A stretch of DNA of 50,275 bases, from assembly GCA_028287115.1 (NCBI GenBank), contig JAQBQF010000240.1:1-50275 (forward strand), given 5' to 3'. The DNA is from Myxococcales bacterium. GTDB lineage: Bacteria; Myxococcota_A; Polyangia; Haliangiales; Haliangiaceae. Each line of letters starts with the position of its first letter. The first letter of the stretch is position 1. The position numbers and the translations under genes were made by a program. The notes beneath the pieces are model-generated. The model did no database searches and had not been told where the DNA came from. It was given only the letters and a program-made list of their open reading frames with translations. Below, in pieces: positions 26,172 to 34,363 of the stretch.

Positions 26172-26830
26172 GACTGTCCTTCCTCGATCCAAAAAATCAC
26201 GTCCTCGAGAGACTTGCGCGGCGGTGCCACCGGAACGGCGATCGGATAGCCGACCGCGATCGCACCGACCATCTGCCACGGTCGCGAGATCCCACACGCT
26301 GCCTCGACCTCGGCGCACGCGACCATCGGACCTGCCATCCAAGCGGTCCCGAGGCCTTCGGCATGCGCCTGGAGCTGCAGCGCCATCACCGCACCGCCGA
26401 GCGCACAGCGCTCCGGGCTCATCGCCGACGGCAGCTGAAAGCGTTCCGGATCGGCGCCCGCCGAGCGCAAGAAGCCGGCGAGCATGTCGGGCGGCTCGCG
26501 CACCGCAGGCACGATGATCGCGGCGGCCGACGCGAGCGGCTGCCAGAAGAAGTCGCCGTACGAGCCCCACTCGGCGGCGTGAGGGCCGGTCCGCACGATG
26601 CGATCGATCGCTTCTGTTGCGACGCGTACGGCGCTCGCAATCCTCTCCCGCGAAGCCGGATCCGTAATGACCACGAAACGCCAAGGCTGACGATTTGTCG
26701 CGGATGGAGCGGTGATCGCAGCGGTGACAAGTCGCCCGAGGACGCGGCGCTCGACGGGCGTGGACGCGAACTCTCGCACGCTTCGACGCGTACGCAGATG
26801 TTCGAGCATCGCGTCGGCGTTCAGCGGCAT
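26168..26830 (-). CDS. Nitroreductase-family FMN oxidoreductase
   Basis: 220 residues. The start is set by TGGAGGTCGATCAG before the ATG at 26830. RRSVREF (about 14-20) and PSATNRQPWRFVVI are the FMN-binding signature; GLGTAWMAGP and a C-terminal GYP follow. Members reduce nitro groups, enones or quinones, and some oxidise azolines in natural product pathways. Inside an ACP/ketosynthase operon it could act as an ene-reductase or dehydrogenase on the acyl chain, partly making up for the missing enoyl reductase. That is inference. The stop overlaps the ACP start, whereas a 223-base gap separates it from FabG. Confidence 0.9.
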   Translation of the reverse strand: MPLNADAMLEHLRTRRSVREFASTPVERRVLGRLVTAAITAPSATNRQPWRFVVITDPASRERIASAVRVATEAIDRIVRTGPHAAEWGSYGDFFWQPLASAAAIIVPAVREPPDMLAGFLRSAGADPERFQLPSAMSPERCALGGAVMALQLQAHAEGLGTAWMAGPMVACAEVEAACGISRPWQMVGAIAVGYPIAVPVAPPRKSLEDVIFWIEEGQS

Positions 26831-26918
26831 CTGATCGACCTCCACGGGCGCTGCGCACAGCGCAAGACAATGACGGACCATCTGCTCGCGCTTGCAACCG
26901 CCCTGCCCTTGCTCGGTC

Positions 26919-26942
26919 CTTTGCGGCTTTGCGTCTTTGCGG
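26919..26942. repeat. Three 8-bp tandem units CTTTGCGK in intergenic gap
   Basis: CTTTGCGG, CTTTGCGT and CTTTGCGG run head to tail in the 223-base gap between the nitroreductase and fabG genes. Arrays of GCAAAG-type units occur between genes in several large bacterial genomes; their function here is unknown. The rest of the gap (26831-27053) shows no gene I can support. Confidence 0.6.
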
Positions 26943-27053
26943 TTCCGCTGTGACAAGCGATCGTTCGGCGCCGACGCGTGACCTGATCGGACACGCGTAC
27001 TGCTCCGCTCCTTCGGTCACGGGTCGTGGCGACTTGGCGTTTCCTCTGGAGGG

Positions 27054-27797
27054 TCATGGGAGCTTGAAGCCTCCGTCGACGTTCCACACCTGGCCCGTGA
27101 CATAGCTTGCATCGTTCGATGCGAGGAATCCGATCACCTTCGCGACCTCATCCGGCGAGCCGAGCCGGCCGAGCAAGATCCGCCGCTTCACTTCGTCGGG
27201 CGCGAGCGCGACGATCTCGGCGGTCATCTCCGTCTCGATCACACCAGGTGCAACGGCGTTGACGCGAATGTTGCGCGGCGCGAGCTCGACCGCGAGCGCG
27301 CGGACAAACGACTCGACCGCGCCTTTGGAAGCTGCGTAGTTACTCTGGCCCCGACCGGGGAACTGCGCGGCGACCGACGACAGCGCGACGATCGCGCCGG
27401 CCTTCGCCTTCATCATCGGGCGCACCGCCGCGCGGCAGGTATTGACGACACCTCCAAGATTCGTCGCGAGCACGGTGTCGAAGTCCGCCGCGGTCGACGC
27501 CCCGAGCAGGGTGTCGCGCGTGATCCCGGCGGCGCACACGAGCACGTCGAGCCGATCGCCCCACGCGGTCGCCTGTTTGACGAGAGCCGTCGCGGCTTCG
27601 GGATCCGAGACGTCCGCGGCGATCGCGGTCGCGCGACCACCCGCGTGCTCGATCGCAGCGACGACCTCCGCGGCCGCATCTCCGCGCGCGCGATAGCCGA
27701 CCGCGACCGCAAATCCCCGGCGCGCGAGCTCGAGCGCGGTCGCACGGCCGATCCCGCGCGAGCCACCGGTGACGAGCGCGATCGGTCGATCGCTCAC
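27054..27797 (-). CDS. fabG: FabG-type 3-oxoacyl-ACP reductase
   Basis: 247 residues from a GTG at 27797, preceded by GAGGG and overlapping the upstream TGA (GTGA). It has TGGSRGIG (10-17), Ser140/141, Tyr154 and Lys158 (NYAASKG). The C-terminal ASYVTGQVWNVDGGF matches FabG closely. Asn-Asn-Ala-Gly is altered to CAAG, a mild variation. It reduces beta-keto groups of ACP-bound chains with NADPH. It is the only keto-reductase of obvious FabG type in the minus arm, so beta-hydroxyacyl-ACP is the expected product of each cycle. Confidence 0.93.
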   Translation of the reverse strand: MSDRPIALVTGGSRGIGRATALELARRGFAVAVGYRARGDAAAEVVAAIEHAGGRATAIAADVSDPEAATALVKQATAWGDRLDVLVCAAGITRDTLLGASTAADFDTVLATNLGGVVNTCRAAVRPMMKAKAGAIVALSSVAAQFPGRGQSNYAASKGAVESFVRALAVELAPRNIRVNAVAPGVIETEMTAEIVALAPDEVKRRILLGRLGSPDEVAKVIGFLASNDASYVTGQVWNVDGGFKLP

Positions 27798-28804
27798 GTT
27801 GCCCTCGCCGAAGCCGCACGCTCGAGGTCGGCGTCCAAGCGAGCGCCGCGCGCCCCGGCCTCGACGCGGAGCACGCCGATCTGGCCCGGCGACGCCGCGG
27901 CAGTCACCGTGACGGCAAGCGGTGCGCCGAGATCGAGGTGAGCGGGCCAACCGCGCAGCATGAGCTCACCGGCGACGATCGCATCTGCGAGCAAGCTCGC
28001 GGCACCGAGCCAACCCGTGTGCATCGCGAACGACACCTCCCGAGCGGGCGCAGCGGAGCTCGATTTCGGGAGCCGATTCCGTACCGCGGCGATCGCGGCG
28101 GCAGAGGGCTCCGCGTGTTCGGGGTCGACCCCGTCGACCGCAACCACGTGCAGGCGAGCTTCGGCCGCAGGATCGCGCGCCAACACGAGTGCCGCGACGC
28201 CCGCGCCAGCGACGATTCTGGAATTGCGCGATGCGAGCTCGATCGCGACCTCGTCGGCGGTCACGTCGTCGAGCGCGACGACGATCGCGTGATCGATCGT
28301 CTCTGCGTCGAACGCAGCTTGCGCGGCCACCAGCGCGCTCGCGGCCGACGCCGCGCCCGCAAACGTCGCTCCATCACCGAGCGCACCGAGCTCGGCCGCG
28401 ATGATCGCGTGCGCGGCATTCGACAGATAACGCAGCATCCAGAGCGGGTGCATGCGCGAGAGCCCACGCGCCCAGGCAAGCGCGCCGTCTTGGACCTGCT
28501 CGGCCATCGCAGGCGCCAGCTCGTCCCAATGCGCTCGCAGTCCACCGGTCGCGACGAACACACCGGTGCGCGATCCACGCGGCAGATCGCTCGCCACGCT
28601 CCGCGCTACGTCGAGGGCCAGCGCGGGCATCGGACCGACGAGGCGCGCGTGACGCATGGCGGCAGGTTTCGCCGTCAGCCGAGCGGTGACGAGCCCGGTC
28701 TCTGGATCGCGAACACCGGAGCCCGTGCGATTCGCGATCGCCGTGAGTGTGGCGCCGAGATCGCCAAACGGCGTCAGCACAGCCGTACGCAGGACGATCA
28801 CCAT
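27794..28804 (-). CDS. Degenerate ketosynthase-like protein (chain-length-factor type)
   Basis: 336 residues. The segment MHPLWMLRYLSNAAHA and the thiolase-fold pattern (VFVATGG, IDHAIVVALDDV, AGVAALVLARDP) place it in the ketosynthase superfamily. The active-site Cys, the HGT histidine and the K/GH motif are all missing, and the C-terminal SSFGFGG is not seen. Such inactive partners act as chain-length factors, pairing with an active KS to shape the tunnel. It sits 34 bases after the KS fusion gene and overlaps fabG by four bases. The CLF role is inferred. Confidence 0.78.
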   Translation of the reverse strand: MVIVLRTAVLTPFGDLGATLTAIANRTGSGVRDPETGLVTARLTAKPAAMRHARLVGPMPALALDVARSVASDLPRGSRTGVFVATGGLRAHWDELAPAMAEQVQDGALAWARGLSRMHPLWMLRYLSNAAHAIIAAELGALGDGATFAGAASAASALVAAQAAFDAETIDHAIVVALDDVTADEVAIELASRNSRIVAGAGVAALVLARDPAAEARLHVVAVDGVDPEHAEPSAAAIAAVRNRLPKSSSAAPAREVSFAMHTGWLGAASLLADAIVAGELMLRGWPAHLDLGAPLAVTVTAAASPGQIGVLRVEAGARGARLDADLERAASARAT

Positions 28805-28838
28805 GACCTCGTTCGAAGCCGTGACCGCGCTGCGAGCC

Positions 28839-31256
28839 TCACGCGGGCCTCCCGAGCACGACGACCGAGTTCTGGCCGCCGAAACCGAACGAGCTCGACA
28901 TGATCGTGTCGACGCGAGCCTCGCGCGGAGTCTCGCCGATCACGTCGAGGTCGCATTCCGGATCGCGCTCGCGATGGTTCGCGGTGCCCGGCAACAAGTC
29001 GTGCTCGAATGCGAGCAGCGACGCGGCGACCTCGATCGATCCGGACGCGGCCATCAGATGCCCGAGCGCGCCCTTCACCGAGGAGATCGGCACGCGTTCC
29101 GCGGCGTCGCCGAGGGCGCGGCGGATCGCACGGATCTCCGCGACGTCGTTGAGCGGCGTTCCGGTGCCGTGCGCGTTGATGTAGCCGAGGTCCGCCGGCG
29201 TGACATGTGCGCGCTCCAGGGCACGCCGCATCGCGATCGCCGAATACACGCCATCGGGGTTCGGCGCCGAAGGCCTGTACGCGTCCTGGCTCGCGCCCCA
29301 TCCGAGCACGCGCGCGAGGGGACGCGCACCGCGAGATCGCGCACGCGCCTCGTCCTCGACGACGAACACCGCGGCGCCTTCGCCGAGCACCAGGCCGTCA
29401 CGCCGCCGGTCGAACGGGCGGCAGCCATCGAGATCGGTGGTGCGCGGGGACGTCGTGCCGAGCGTGATCATCCCACCGACGCCGATCGGATCCAGCATCG
29501 AGTCGCTCGCGCCGCAGATCGCGATGTCTGCTCCGCGCTCGACGAGCGCCGCACCGTGAGCTACCGACAGCGCACCCGCGGCACACGCCGAGACATGGAC
29601 CGCGATCTCGCCGAGCCCGAGGACATCGGCGACGGCGCGAGCCGCGAGATCGACCGACGCGCGATTGCGAATCGCCGGCGAGCCGCGCCTCGCATCCTGC
29701 GCCCAGTCGATCTTGCCGGCTTGCATCACCGGCGCGAAGTCCTGGATCAGCGCACGCTCGAGCCCCGATGCGAGCACGAGCGGAATCGCTCGCATCTCCA
29801 TGCGATCGTGACCGGCGTGACGCCACGCCTCGGCCGCGGCGACCAGCGCAAACCCGACCTTGCGATCGCGCAGCGCGCCGAGCTCGATCCACTTCACCGC
29901 GGCGGCATGGAATGCGGGCGGCAAGTTTGCCAGGAGCCAGCCCGCATCGAGATCATCGATCGGAACCTGGCCGGCGATGCGCGCTGCCAGCGACGTCGCA
30001 TCGAAGCAGGTGATCGGACGAATTCCTCGGTTCCCGGCGGCGAGTCCGTCGAGCAGCGCGCGAAAGCCAACGCCGAGACCGGACACGACACCGACGCCCG
30101 TGATCACCGCGCGCCGCGATGCTCCACGACGCGCGGGAGCCGAACTGGCGCTCGATAACGAGACATCGGACGGCTCGACCCGCGGACCTGCCTCGGCCGC
30201 AAACCGAACCGCCGTGATGTGCCCGTCGATCCCTGCCGAGATCGCGATCACCGACGCGGCCCCTGCGCGGATCAGCTCGACGGCCGCGCACCAGGCGAGC
30301 GCCGGCGCGGCGGCGAGTGCATCGCCGATCGCAGCGCACTGATCGAACACCCGCGCACCACCCAAGCGCGAGCGCGCGGCATCCGCAACCGCGCCCCACG
30401 CCGCGAGCACGTATGTGTCGCTACCCCCGACCTCGTCGAGCACGTCGCGAAGCGCCCGCACGACATCATGGTTCGCGTTCCGTACCGCGGCGCCGGTGAC
30501 CCACGCGATCGGCTGTGCTGCCGTCTTCGCGAGCACGAGCGCCCCGGCACCTTCACCGGGCAACAGGCCCGCGGCGACGTGCCCTTCGCGCACGAGCTCG
30601 GCCCAGGTCAGACAATCGAGCGCGGTATCCGCACCGCCCGCGATCGCGGCGGCGCAATCACCGTCGGCGATCGCCCACGCCGCTTCGACCAGCGCGAACA
30701 CGGTGCCCGCGCCGCGCGAGAACATCGCGGCGCTCGGCCCGCGCACGCCGAACGCGATCGACGAATGACACAGCGTCATGTTCGGCATCAGCGCGAACGT
30801 GCGTAGCGGATGAAACACCTTGAGCCCGCGCTCGCACATCTTGCGCTCGCTCCACACGTGCGCCGCATCGACGGACGCGCGCACGACCGCTTCGATCTCG
30901 TCCGGCGCACTTCCCGACGTTCCAACACCGCAGAACCAACCCGCGTGCTCGCGTGCCTCTGCGGACAAGCCGCTCGCGTCGAGCGCGGCACGTGCGGCGA
31001 TCGAGCCGAGGCGTGCGCCGCGCGACATCAACCGATGAAGCTTGCGATCGCCGACCTCGTGAGACGCCGGAATCGGCGGGACCTCGCCACCGACGACACC
31101 GGGGTGCGTCTCGGCGAGCACTCGAGATGGCGACAGTTGCGAGCTCCCCGCGGCGAGGAGCTCGCGTAGCTCGCGAGGCTCGAAGCCCGCCGGACTCGCG
31201 CACCCGGCGCCGATCACGGCAACCGGCCACGGCGTCGCTCGCGAGGCATGCGTCAC
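28839..31256 (-). CDS. Tandem ketosynthase: degenerate N-domain fused to active KS
   Basis: 805 residues from the GTG at 31256, with GAGGAG upstream. An alternative GTG at 31304 overlaps the previous stop. Residues 10-355 form a KS fold without catalysts: Ser180 (MFSRGAGT) stands where Cys should be, and the HGT and K/GH motifs are lost. A Ser/Ala-rich linker (about 360-382) leads to a complete KS (383-805), with Cys558 (SACAAG), His696 (NAHGTGTPLND), Lys728 and His733 (VKGALGHLMAASG), and a SSFGFGGQN end. The order is chain-length-factor-like then KS, normally two subunits. A covalent heterodimer extending ACP-bound chains is the natural reading. Confidence 0.88.
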   Translation of the reverse strand: MTHASRATPWPVAVIGAGCASPAGFEPRELRELLAAGSSQLSPSRVLAETHPGVVGGEVPPIPASHEVGDRKLHRLMSRGARLGSIAARAALDASGLSAEAREHAGWFCGVGTSGSAPDEIEAVVRASVDAAHVWSERKMCERGLKVFHPLRTFALMPNMTLCHSSIAFGVRGPSAAMFSRGAGTVFALVEAAWAIADGDCAAAIAGGADTALDCLTWAELVREGHVAAGLLPGEGAGALVLAKTAAQPIAWVTGAAVRNANHDVVRALRDVLDEVGGSDTYVLAAWGAVADAARSRLGGARVFDQCAAIGDALAAAPALAWCAAVELIRAGAASVIAISAGIDGHITAVRFAAEAGPRVEPSDVSLSSASSAPARRGASRRAVITGVGVVSGLGVGFRALLDGLAAGNRGIRPITCFDATSLAARIAGQVPIDDLDAGWLLANLPPAFHAAAVKWIELGALRDRKVGFALVAAAEAWRHAGHDRMEMRAIPLVLASGLERALIQDFAPVMQAGKIDWAQDARRGSPAIRNRASVDLAARAVADVLGLGEIAVHVSACAAGALSVAHGAALVERGADIAICGASDSMLDPIGVGGMITLGTTSPRTTDLDGCRPFDRRRDGLVLGEGAAVFVVEDEARARSRGARPLARVLGWGASQDAYRPSAPNPDGVYSAIAMRRALERAHVTPADLGYINAHGTGTPLNDVAEIRAIRRALGDAAERVPISSVKGALGHLMAASGSIEVAASLLAFEHDLLPGTANHRERDPECDLDVIGETPREARVDTIMSSSFGFGGQNSVVVLGRPA

Positions 31257-31300
31257 GCGGCGCTCCTCACCAGCCACCGCTTCGCGACTCGGCGATCGCG

Positions 31301-32536
31301 TCACGCGGCCCTCGTCACGACGACGCACGCGTTCGCGCCGCCGAACCCGAACGAGCACGCGAGCGCCGCGTCGACGCGTGCACGTTCCGCGACGTTCAAG
31401 ACATGCGGCATCGCGCAATCGTCGGCGATTCTGTCGACGCCGATCGTCGGCAACAGCTCGCCGTGCGCGACCGCGTGCCACGCGCACACCGCGCCTAGCG
31501 TGCCGGCTCCGGCGATCCAGTGCCCGAGCGCGCTCTTGACCGCACCGACGCGCGCGCCGCCGAGATCGCCGCCGAGGACCGTGCGCAACGCGAGGGCCTC
31601 CGCGGCGTCGCCCGCCGGCGTCGACGTGCCATGCGCGGCGACGTAGCCGATCGCGGGTCCGCCTGCATCGTCGATCGCACCGGCGATCGCGCGCCGCGCA
31701 CCGTCGCTATCGGGATCCGGTGCGGTCAGGCTGCCCCCGTCGAGCGAGCGCGCCCCGCCCGCGAGGCATACGGTCGCATCGCCTCGATCGATCGAGAGGA
31801 CGAGCGCAGCCGCGCCCTCGCCGAGGACAAAGCCGTCGCGGTCGAGATCGAACGGCACGGAGCGGCCGCGAGCCGAGAGTGCGCCGAGCCGGCCAAAAGC
31901 CGCGAGCATCAGCGCGTCGACATCCGCGCCGACGCCGACGCACACCGCCGTGTCACAGGTACCCGCACGCAGCGCGCGGACCGCTTCGAGGATGGCTGCA
32001 GCGCCCGATGCACACGCGAGCGCGACCGTGCGGCACGGCCCGCCGGCGCCAACTTGCTGCGCGATCGCCCATGCCACCGCCGGCGTCGAGGTCCGGCGCG
32101 GATCTGCCCACGCGATCGCCGCTTCGGGATGTGAAGCGAACGCGGCGCGATCGATCCGCGCACGGCGTTCGCCGGCTGGCTCCTTCTCGGGTCGAGAGCT
32201 CGCACCACCGGCCCGCGACAAGTCCCAGGCCGCGGCCCAGCACGCAAGCCCCGATTCCGCACCGACGAAGACGCCGGCGCGTGCACCACCGGCGACCTGC
32301 GCGGTCTGCCACGCCTCCGCGACCGCGAGCTTCGCGAGCTGCACCCGCCGATCGCCGACCGGGCTCTCGTCGATCACCGACGCGACCTCGCAAGGCATCC
32401 CTGTGGCATCGAAGCGCGTGATCGGCGCGATCCCCGATCGCCCTTGTGCGAGTGCGCGCGCGGTCGTCGGCCAATCGCGGCCGAGCGCCGAGACCACACC
32501 GACGCCACGGATCCACGCCATCCGATTCCCGCGCAT
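31301..32536 (-). CDS. Beta-ketoacyl synthase (FabF-type), first gene of minus arm
   Basis: 411 residues from the ATG at 32536, eight bases after TATGGT. A second ATG at 32521 is possible. Active-site residues are present: Cys175 (ALACASGA), His302 (AAHGTSTP), Lys334 and His339 (VKSALGHWIAGAG), and a SFGFGGANA end. Compared with FabF, the 105-140 region is Arg/Glu/Ala-rich and the sequence is clearly diverged. It may select the starter or condense once, while the fused KS elongates; this split is inferred. It heads an operon of ten genes. Confidence 0.9.
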   Translation of the reverse strand: MRGNRMAWIRGVGVVSALGRDWPTTARALAQGRSGIAPITRFDATGMPCEVASVIDESPVGDRRVQLAKLAVAEAWQTAQVAGGARAGVFVGAESGLACWAAAWDLSRAGGASSRPEKEPAGERRARIDRAAFASHPEAAIAWADPRRTSTPAVAWAIAQQVGAGGPCRTVALACASGAAAILEAVRALRAGTCDTAVCVGVGADVDALMLAAFGRLGALSARGRSVPFDLDRDGFVLGEGAAALVLSIDRGDATVCLAGGARSLDGGSLTAPDPDSDGARRAIAGAIDDAGGPAIGYVAAHGTSTPAGDAAEALALRTVLGGDLGGARVGAVKSALGHWIAGAGTLGAVCAWHAVAHGELLPTIGVDRIADDCAMPHVLNVAERARVDAALACSFGFGGANACVVVTRAA

Positions 32537-32544
32537 GCGCGTGC

Positions 32545-32573
32545 ACCATATGCGGCGGCGTTTCGTAGATCAA
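32545..32573 (-). promoter_or_regulatory. Promoter of ketosynthase operon (TTGATC-N17-TATGGT)
   Basis: On the minus strand the -35 TTGATC is at 32573-32568 and the -10 TATGGT at 32550-32545, with exactly 17 bp between. The ATG at 32536 is 8 bases on, so the message would be leaderless. The -35 box is one arm of an inverted repeat with the -35 of the opposite promoter. Confidence 0.6.
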
Positions 32574-32604
32574 CCGGCACTTCGAGGAAGAGAGTGGCAG
32601 TCGC

Positions 32605-32633
32605 TTGATCGTGTGCGCCACGGTGTCCATGAT
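32605..32633 (+). promoter_or_regulatory. Promoter of plus arm (TTGATC-N17-CATGAT)
   Basis: TTGATC at 32605-32610 and CATGAT at 32628-32633 are 17 bp apart. A ribosome-binding site GGAGG (32641-32645) and the GTG at 32651 follow. It lies back to back with the ketosynthase promoter, with 31 bp between the two -35 boxes. Confidence 0.5.
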
Positions 32634-32650
32634 GCGCGGTGGAGGGACCC

Positions 32651-34363
32651 GTGGATTGTTGTGAGCCCGCGTCGACAAGGCGCCCAGACCGACCACACAC
32701 GTTCTTGCATCACGCGCCGTCGCAGTGCGTGAGCTGCGGGGATCCGATCGAAGGCCGCGTCGTGATGCGCAAGGGCGCGGTCGTCACGCTCGTGCACTGC
32801 CCGAAGTGCGGCGCGACCGAGCACGCAACGCATCCGAGCTCGGACGGTTATCTGCAGCAGTTCCTGGCGGCCGCGGAGGTTCCCGCCGGTCACAAGGGCG
32901 ATCATCACTGGAAGCAGACCACTTCGACGTGCCCTACGTGTCTGTCGCTGATCCAGGCGAACGTCGTGATCGCCGACAATCAGGTGTTCTTCACGAAGAA
33001 CTGCGCCAAGTGCGGCCCGTCGCGCGCGCTCGTCAGCGAAGACGCGGCGTATTACGTGCGCGCGTACGCGTTCGCGCGCGGTGGCACCGAGCCGTTCAAG
33101 TTCTCCGGCGAGGTCGAGCACGGCTGCCCGACCGACTGCGGCACGTGTAACGATCACGAGCAGCACACGTGCCTGCCGATCATCGAGATCACCGATCACT
33201 GCAACCTCGAGTGTCCGGTGTGCATCGTCGACAATCAGTACTCGTGGCACATGGCGCCCGACACGTTCAAACAGATCATCGATCGGCTGATCGAGGCCGA
33301 AGGACAGTGCGAGTCGATCGCGATCTCCGGCGGTGAGCCGACGAGCCACCCGCAGCTGCTGGAGCTGATCGATCACGCGAACCGACCCGAAGTCGGCCGC
33401 GTCCTCCTGATCACGAACGGGCTCCGGCTAGGCAAGGATCGCAAGCTCGCGGCGGAGCTCAAGAAGCGCGGCACGTACGTCGGCCTGCAGCTCGATGGCT
33501 TCGATGCCGCGACGCACACGGTCGTCCGCGGCCGAGATCTCACGGAAGACAAGACCGCGGCGCTCGAGATGCTCCGCGAATTCCAGATCCCGACGCAGAT
33601 CATCTTCGTCGCCGTGAAGGGCGTCAACGATCATCAGATCGGTCAAGCGGTCGATCTGCTGTTCAAAGAAGATTTCGTGATCTCGCTGAACTTTCAGCCG
33701 GTCGCGCACACCGGCCACGGCGGTGGCGTGTTCGAGCACAACCCGCTCGATCGCATGACGATCCCAGGCGTGATCAACGCGATCGATGCGCAGAGCGCCG
33801 GCCGCGTCCGCCGAGATGACTTCTATCCCCTGCCCTGCTCGCACCCGCAGTGCGTCTCGCTGACGTACTTGCTGCGGATGCCGAACGGCGACTACCTGCC
33901 GTTCCCCCGGTTCGTCGATTACAGCAAGCACACCGATCTGCTGAAGTCATCGGCGACGCTGCCGGCGACGGCCGAGGTCCACGCGGCGATGCTCGACGTG
34001 ATCCACGACGCGTTCGCGCGCTCCGACGAGATCGAGCGCGGTGATGAAGTGCTCGCCGCGTTGCGCGACACGCTCCGCGACATGTTCCCGGATCGCAAGC
34101 TGACGCAGCAGGAGCAGATCCGGATCGGCGAGCAGCGCGCGAAGTCGATCTTCATGCACGCGTACATGGATCGTCACGACTTCGATCTCGAGCGCCTGCG
34201 CAAGTGCTGCCATCACTACCCGCAAGCCGACGGCCGCGTGAAGCCGGCCTGCGGCTTCAACATGTTTCATCGCGGCGCCGCCAAAGGTCCCGACACCGTT
34301 CGCCCGCAGTGGGCCGTGCAAGCCGCCGAAGACGGCCGCAAGCACCTTCGCGTGGTGACCTGA
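32651..34363 (+). CDS. Tes/MJ0619-like radical SAM enzyme
   Basis: 570 residues from the GTG at 32651, six bases after GGAGG; an in-frame GTG at 32639 is less likely. The N-terminal 175 residues hold paired cysteines for metal or extra clusters (CVSCG, CPKCG, CPTCLSLI, CAKCG, CPTDCGTC). The radical SAM site is CNLECPVC (Cys184, 188, 191), with GGEPTSHPQ after it. The C-terminus carries CSHPQC and a CCHHYP...ACGFN segment. This layout matches the family of archaeal tetraether synthase (Tes) and its bacterial relatives, some of which couple lipid tails by C-C bonds. A lipid-joining or alkyl-modifying role fits the cluster but is inferred. Confidence 0.87.
   Translation: MDCCEPASTRRPDRPHTFLHHAPSQCVSCGDPIEGRVVMRKGAVVTLVHCPKCGATEHATHPSSDGYLQQFLAAAEVPAGHKGDHHWKQTTSTCPTCLSLIQANVVIADNQVFFTKNCAKCGPSRALVSEDAAYYVRAYAFARGGTEPFKFSGEVEHGCPTDCGTCNDHEQHTCLPIIEITDHCNLECPVCIVDNQYSWHMAPDTFKQIIDRLIEAEGQCESIAISGGEPTSHPQLLELIDHANRPEVGRVLLITNGLRLGKDRKLAAELKKRGTYVGLQLDGFDAATHTVVRGRDLTEDKTAALEMLREFQIPTQIIFVAVKGVNDHQIGQAVDLLFKEDFVISLNFQPVAHTGHGGGVFEHNPLDRMTIPGVINAIDAQSAGRVRRDDFYPLPCSHPQCVSLTYLLRMPNGDYLPFPRFVDYSKHTDLLKSSATLPATAEVHAAMLDVIHDAFARSDEIERGDEVLAALRDTLRDMFPDRKLTQQEQIRIGEQRAKSIFMHAYMDRHDFDLERLRKCCHHYPQADGRVKPACGFNMFHRGAAKGPDTVRPQWAVQAAEDGRKHLRVVT

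Noticed and set aside
28656..30158. Open frame of 500 codons antisense to the KS genes
   Set aside because: It is rich in Arg, Glu, Asp and His without any motif. It mirrors the codon use of the true KS genes on the other strand.
21709..32536. Idea that the minus arm is an aryl polyene cluster
   Set aside because: Dehydratases, lysophospholipid-type acyltransferases, the exporter and the second ACP of aryl polyene clusters are absent, while an aminotransferase, radical SAM and 2OG oxygenase are present.
32570..33376. Open frame of 268 codons antisense to the Tes-like gene and spanning the divergent promoters
   Set aside because: Composition is that of an antisense shadow; the promoter region and the Cys-rich radical SAM protein explain the sequence.
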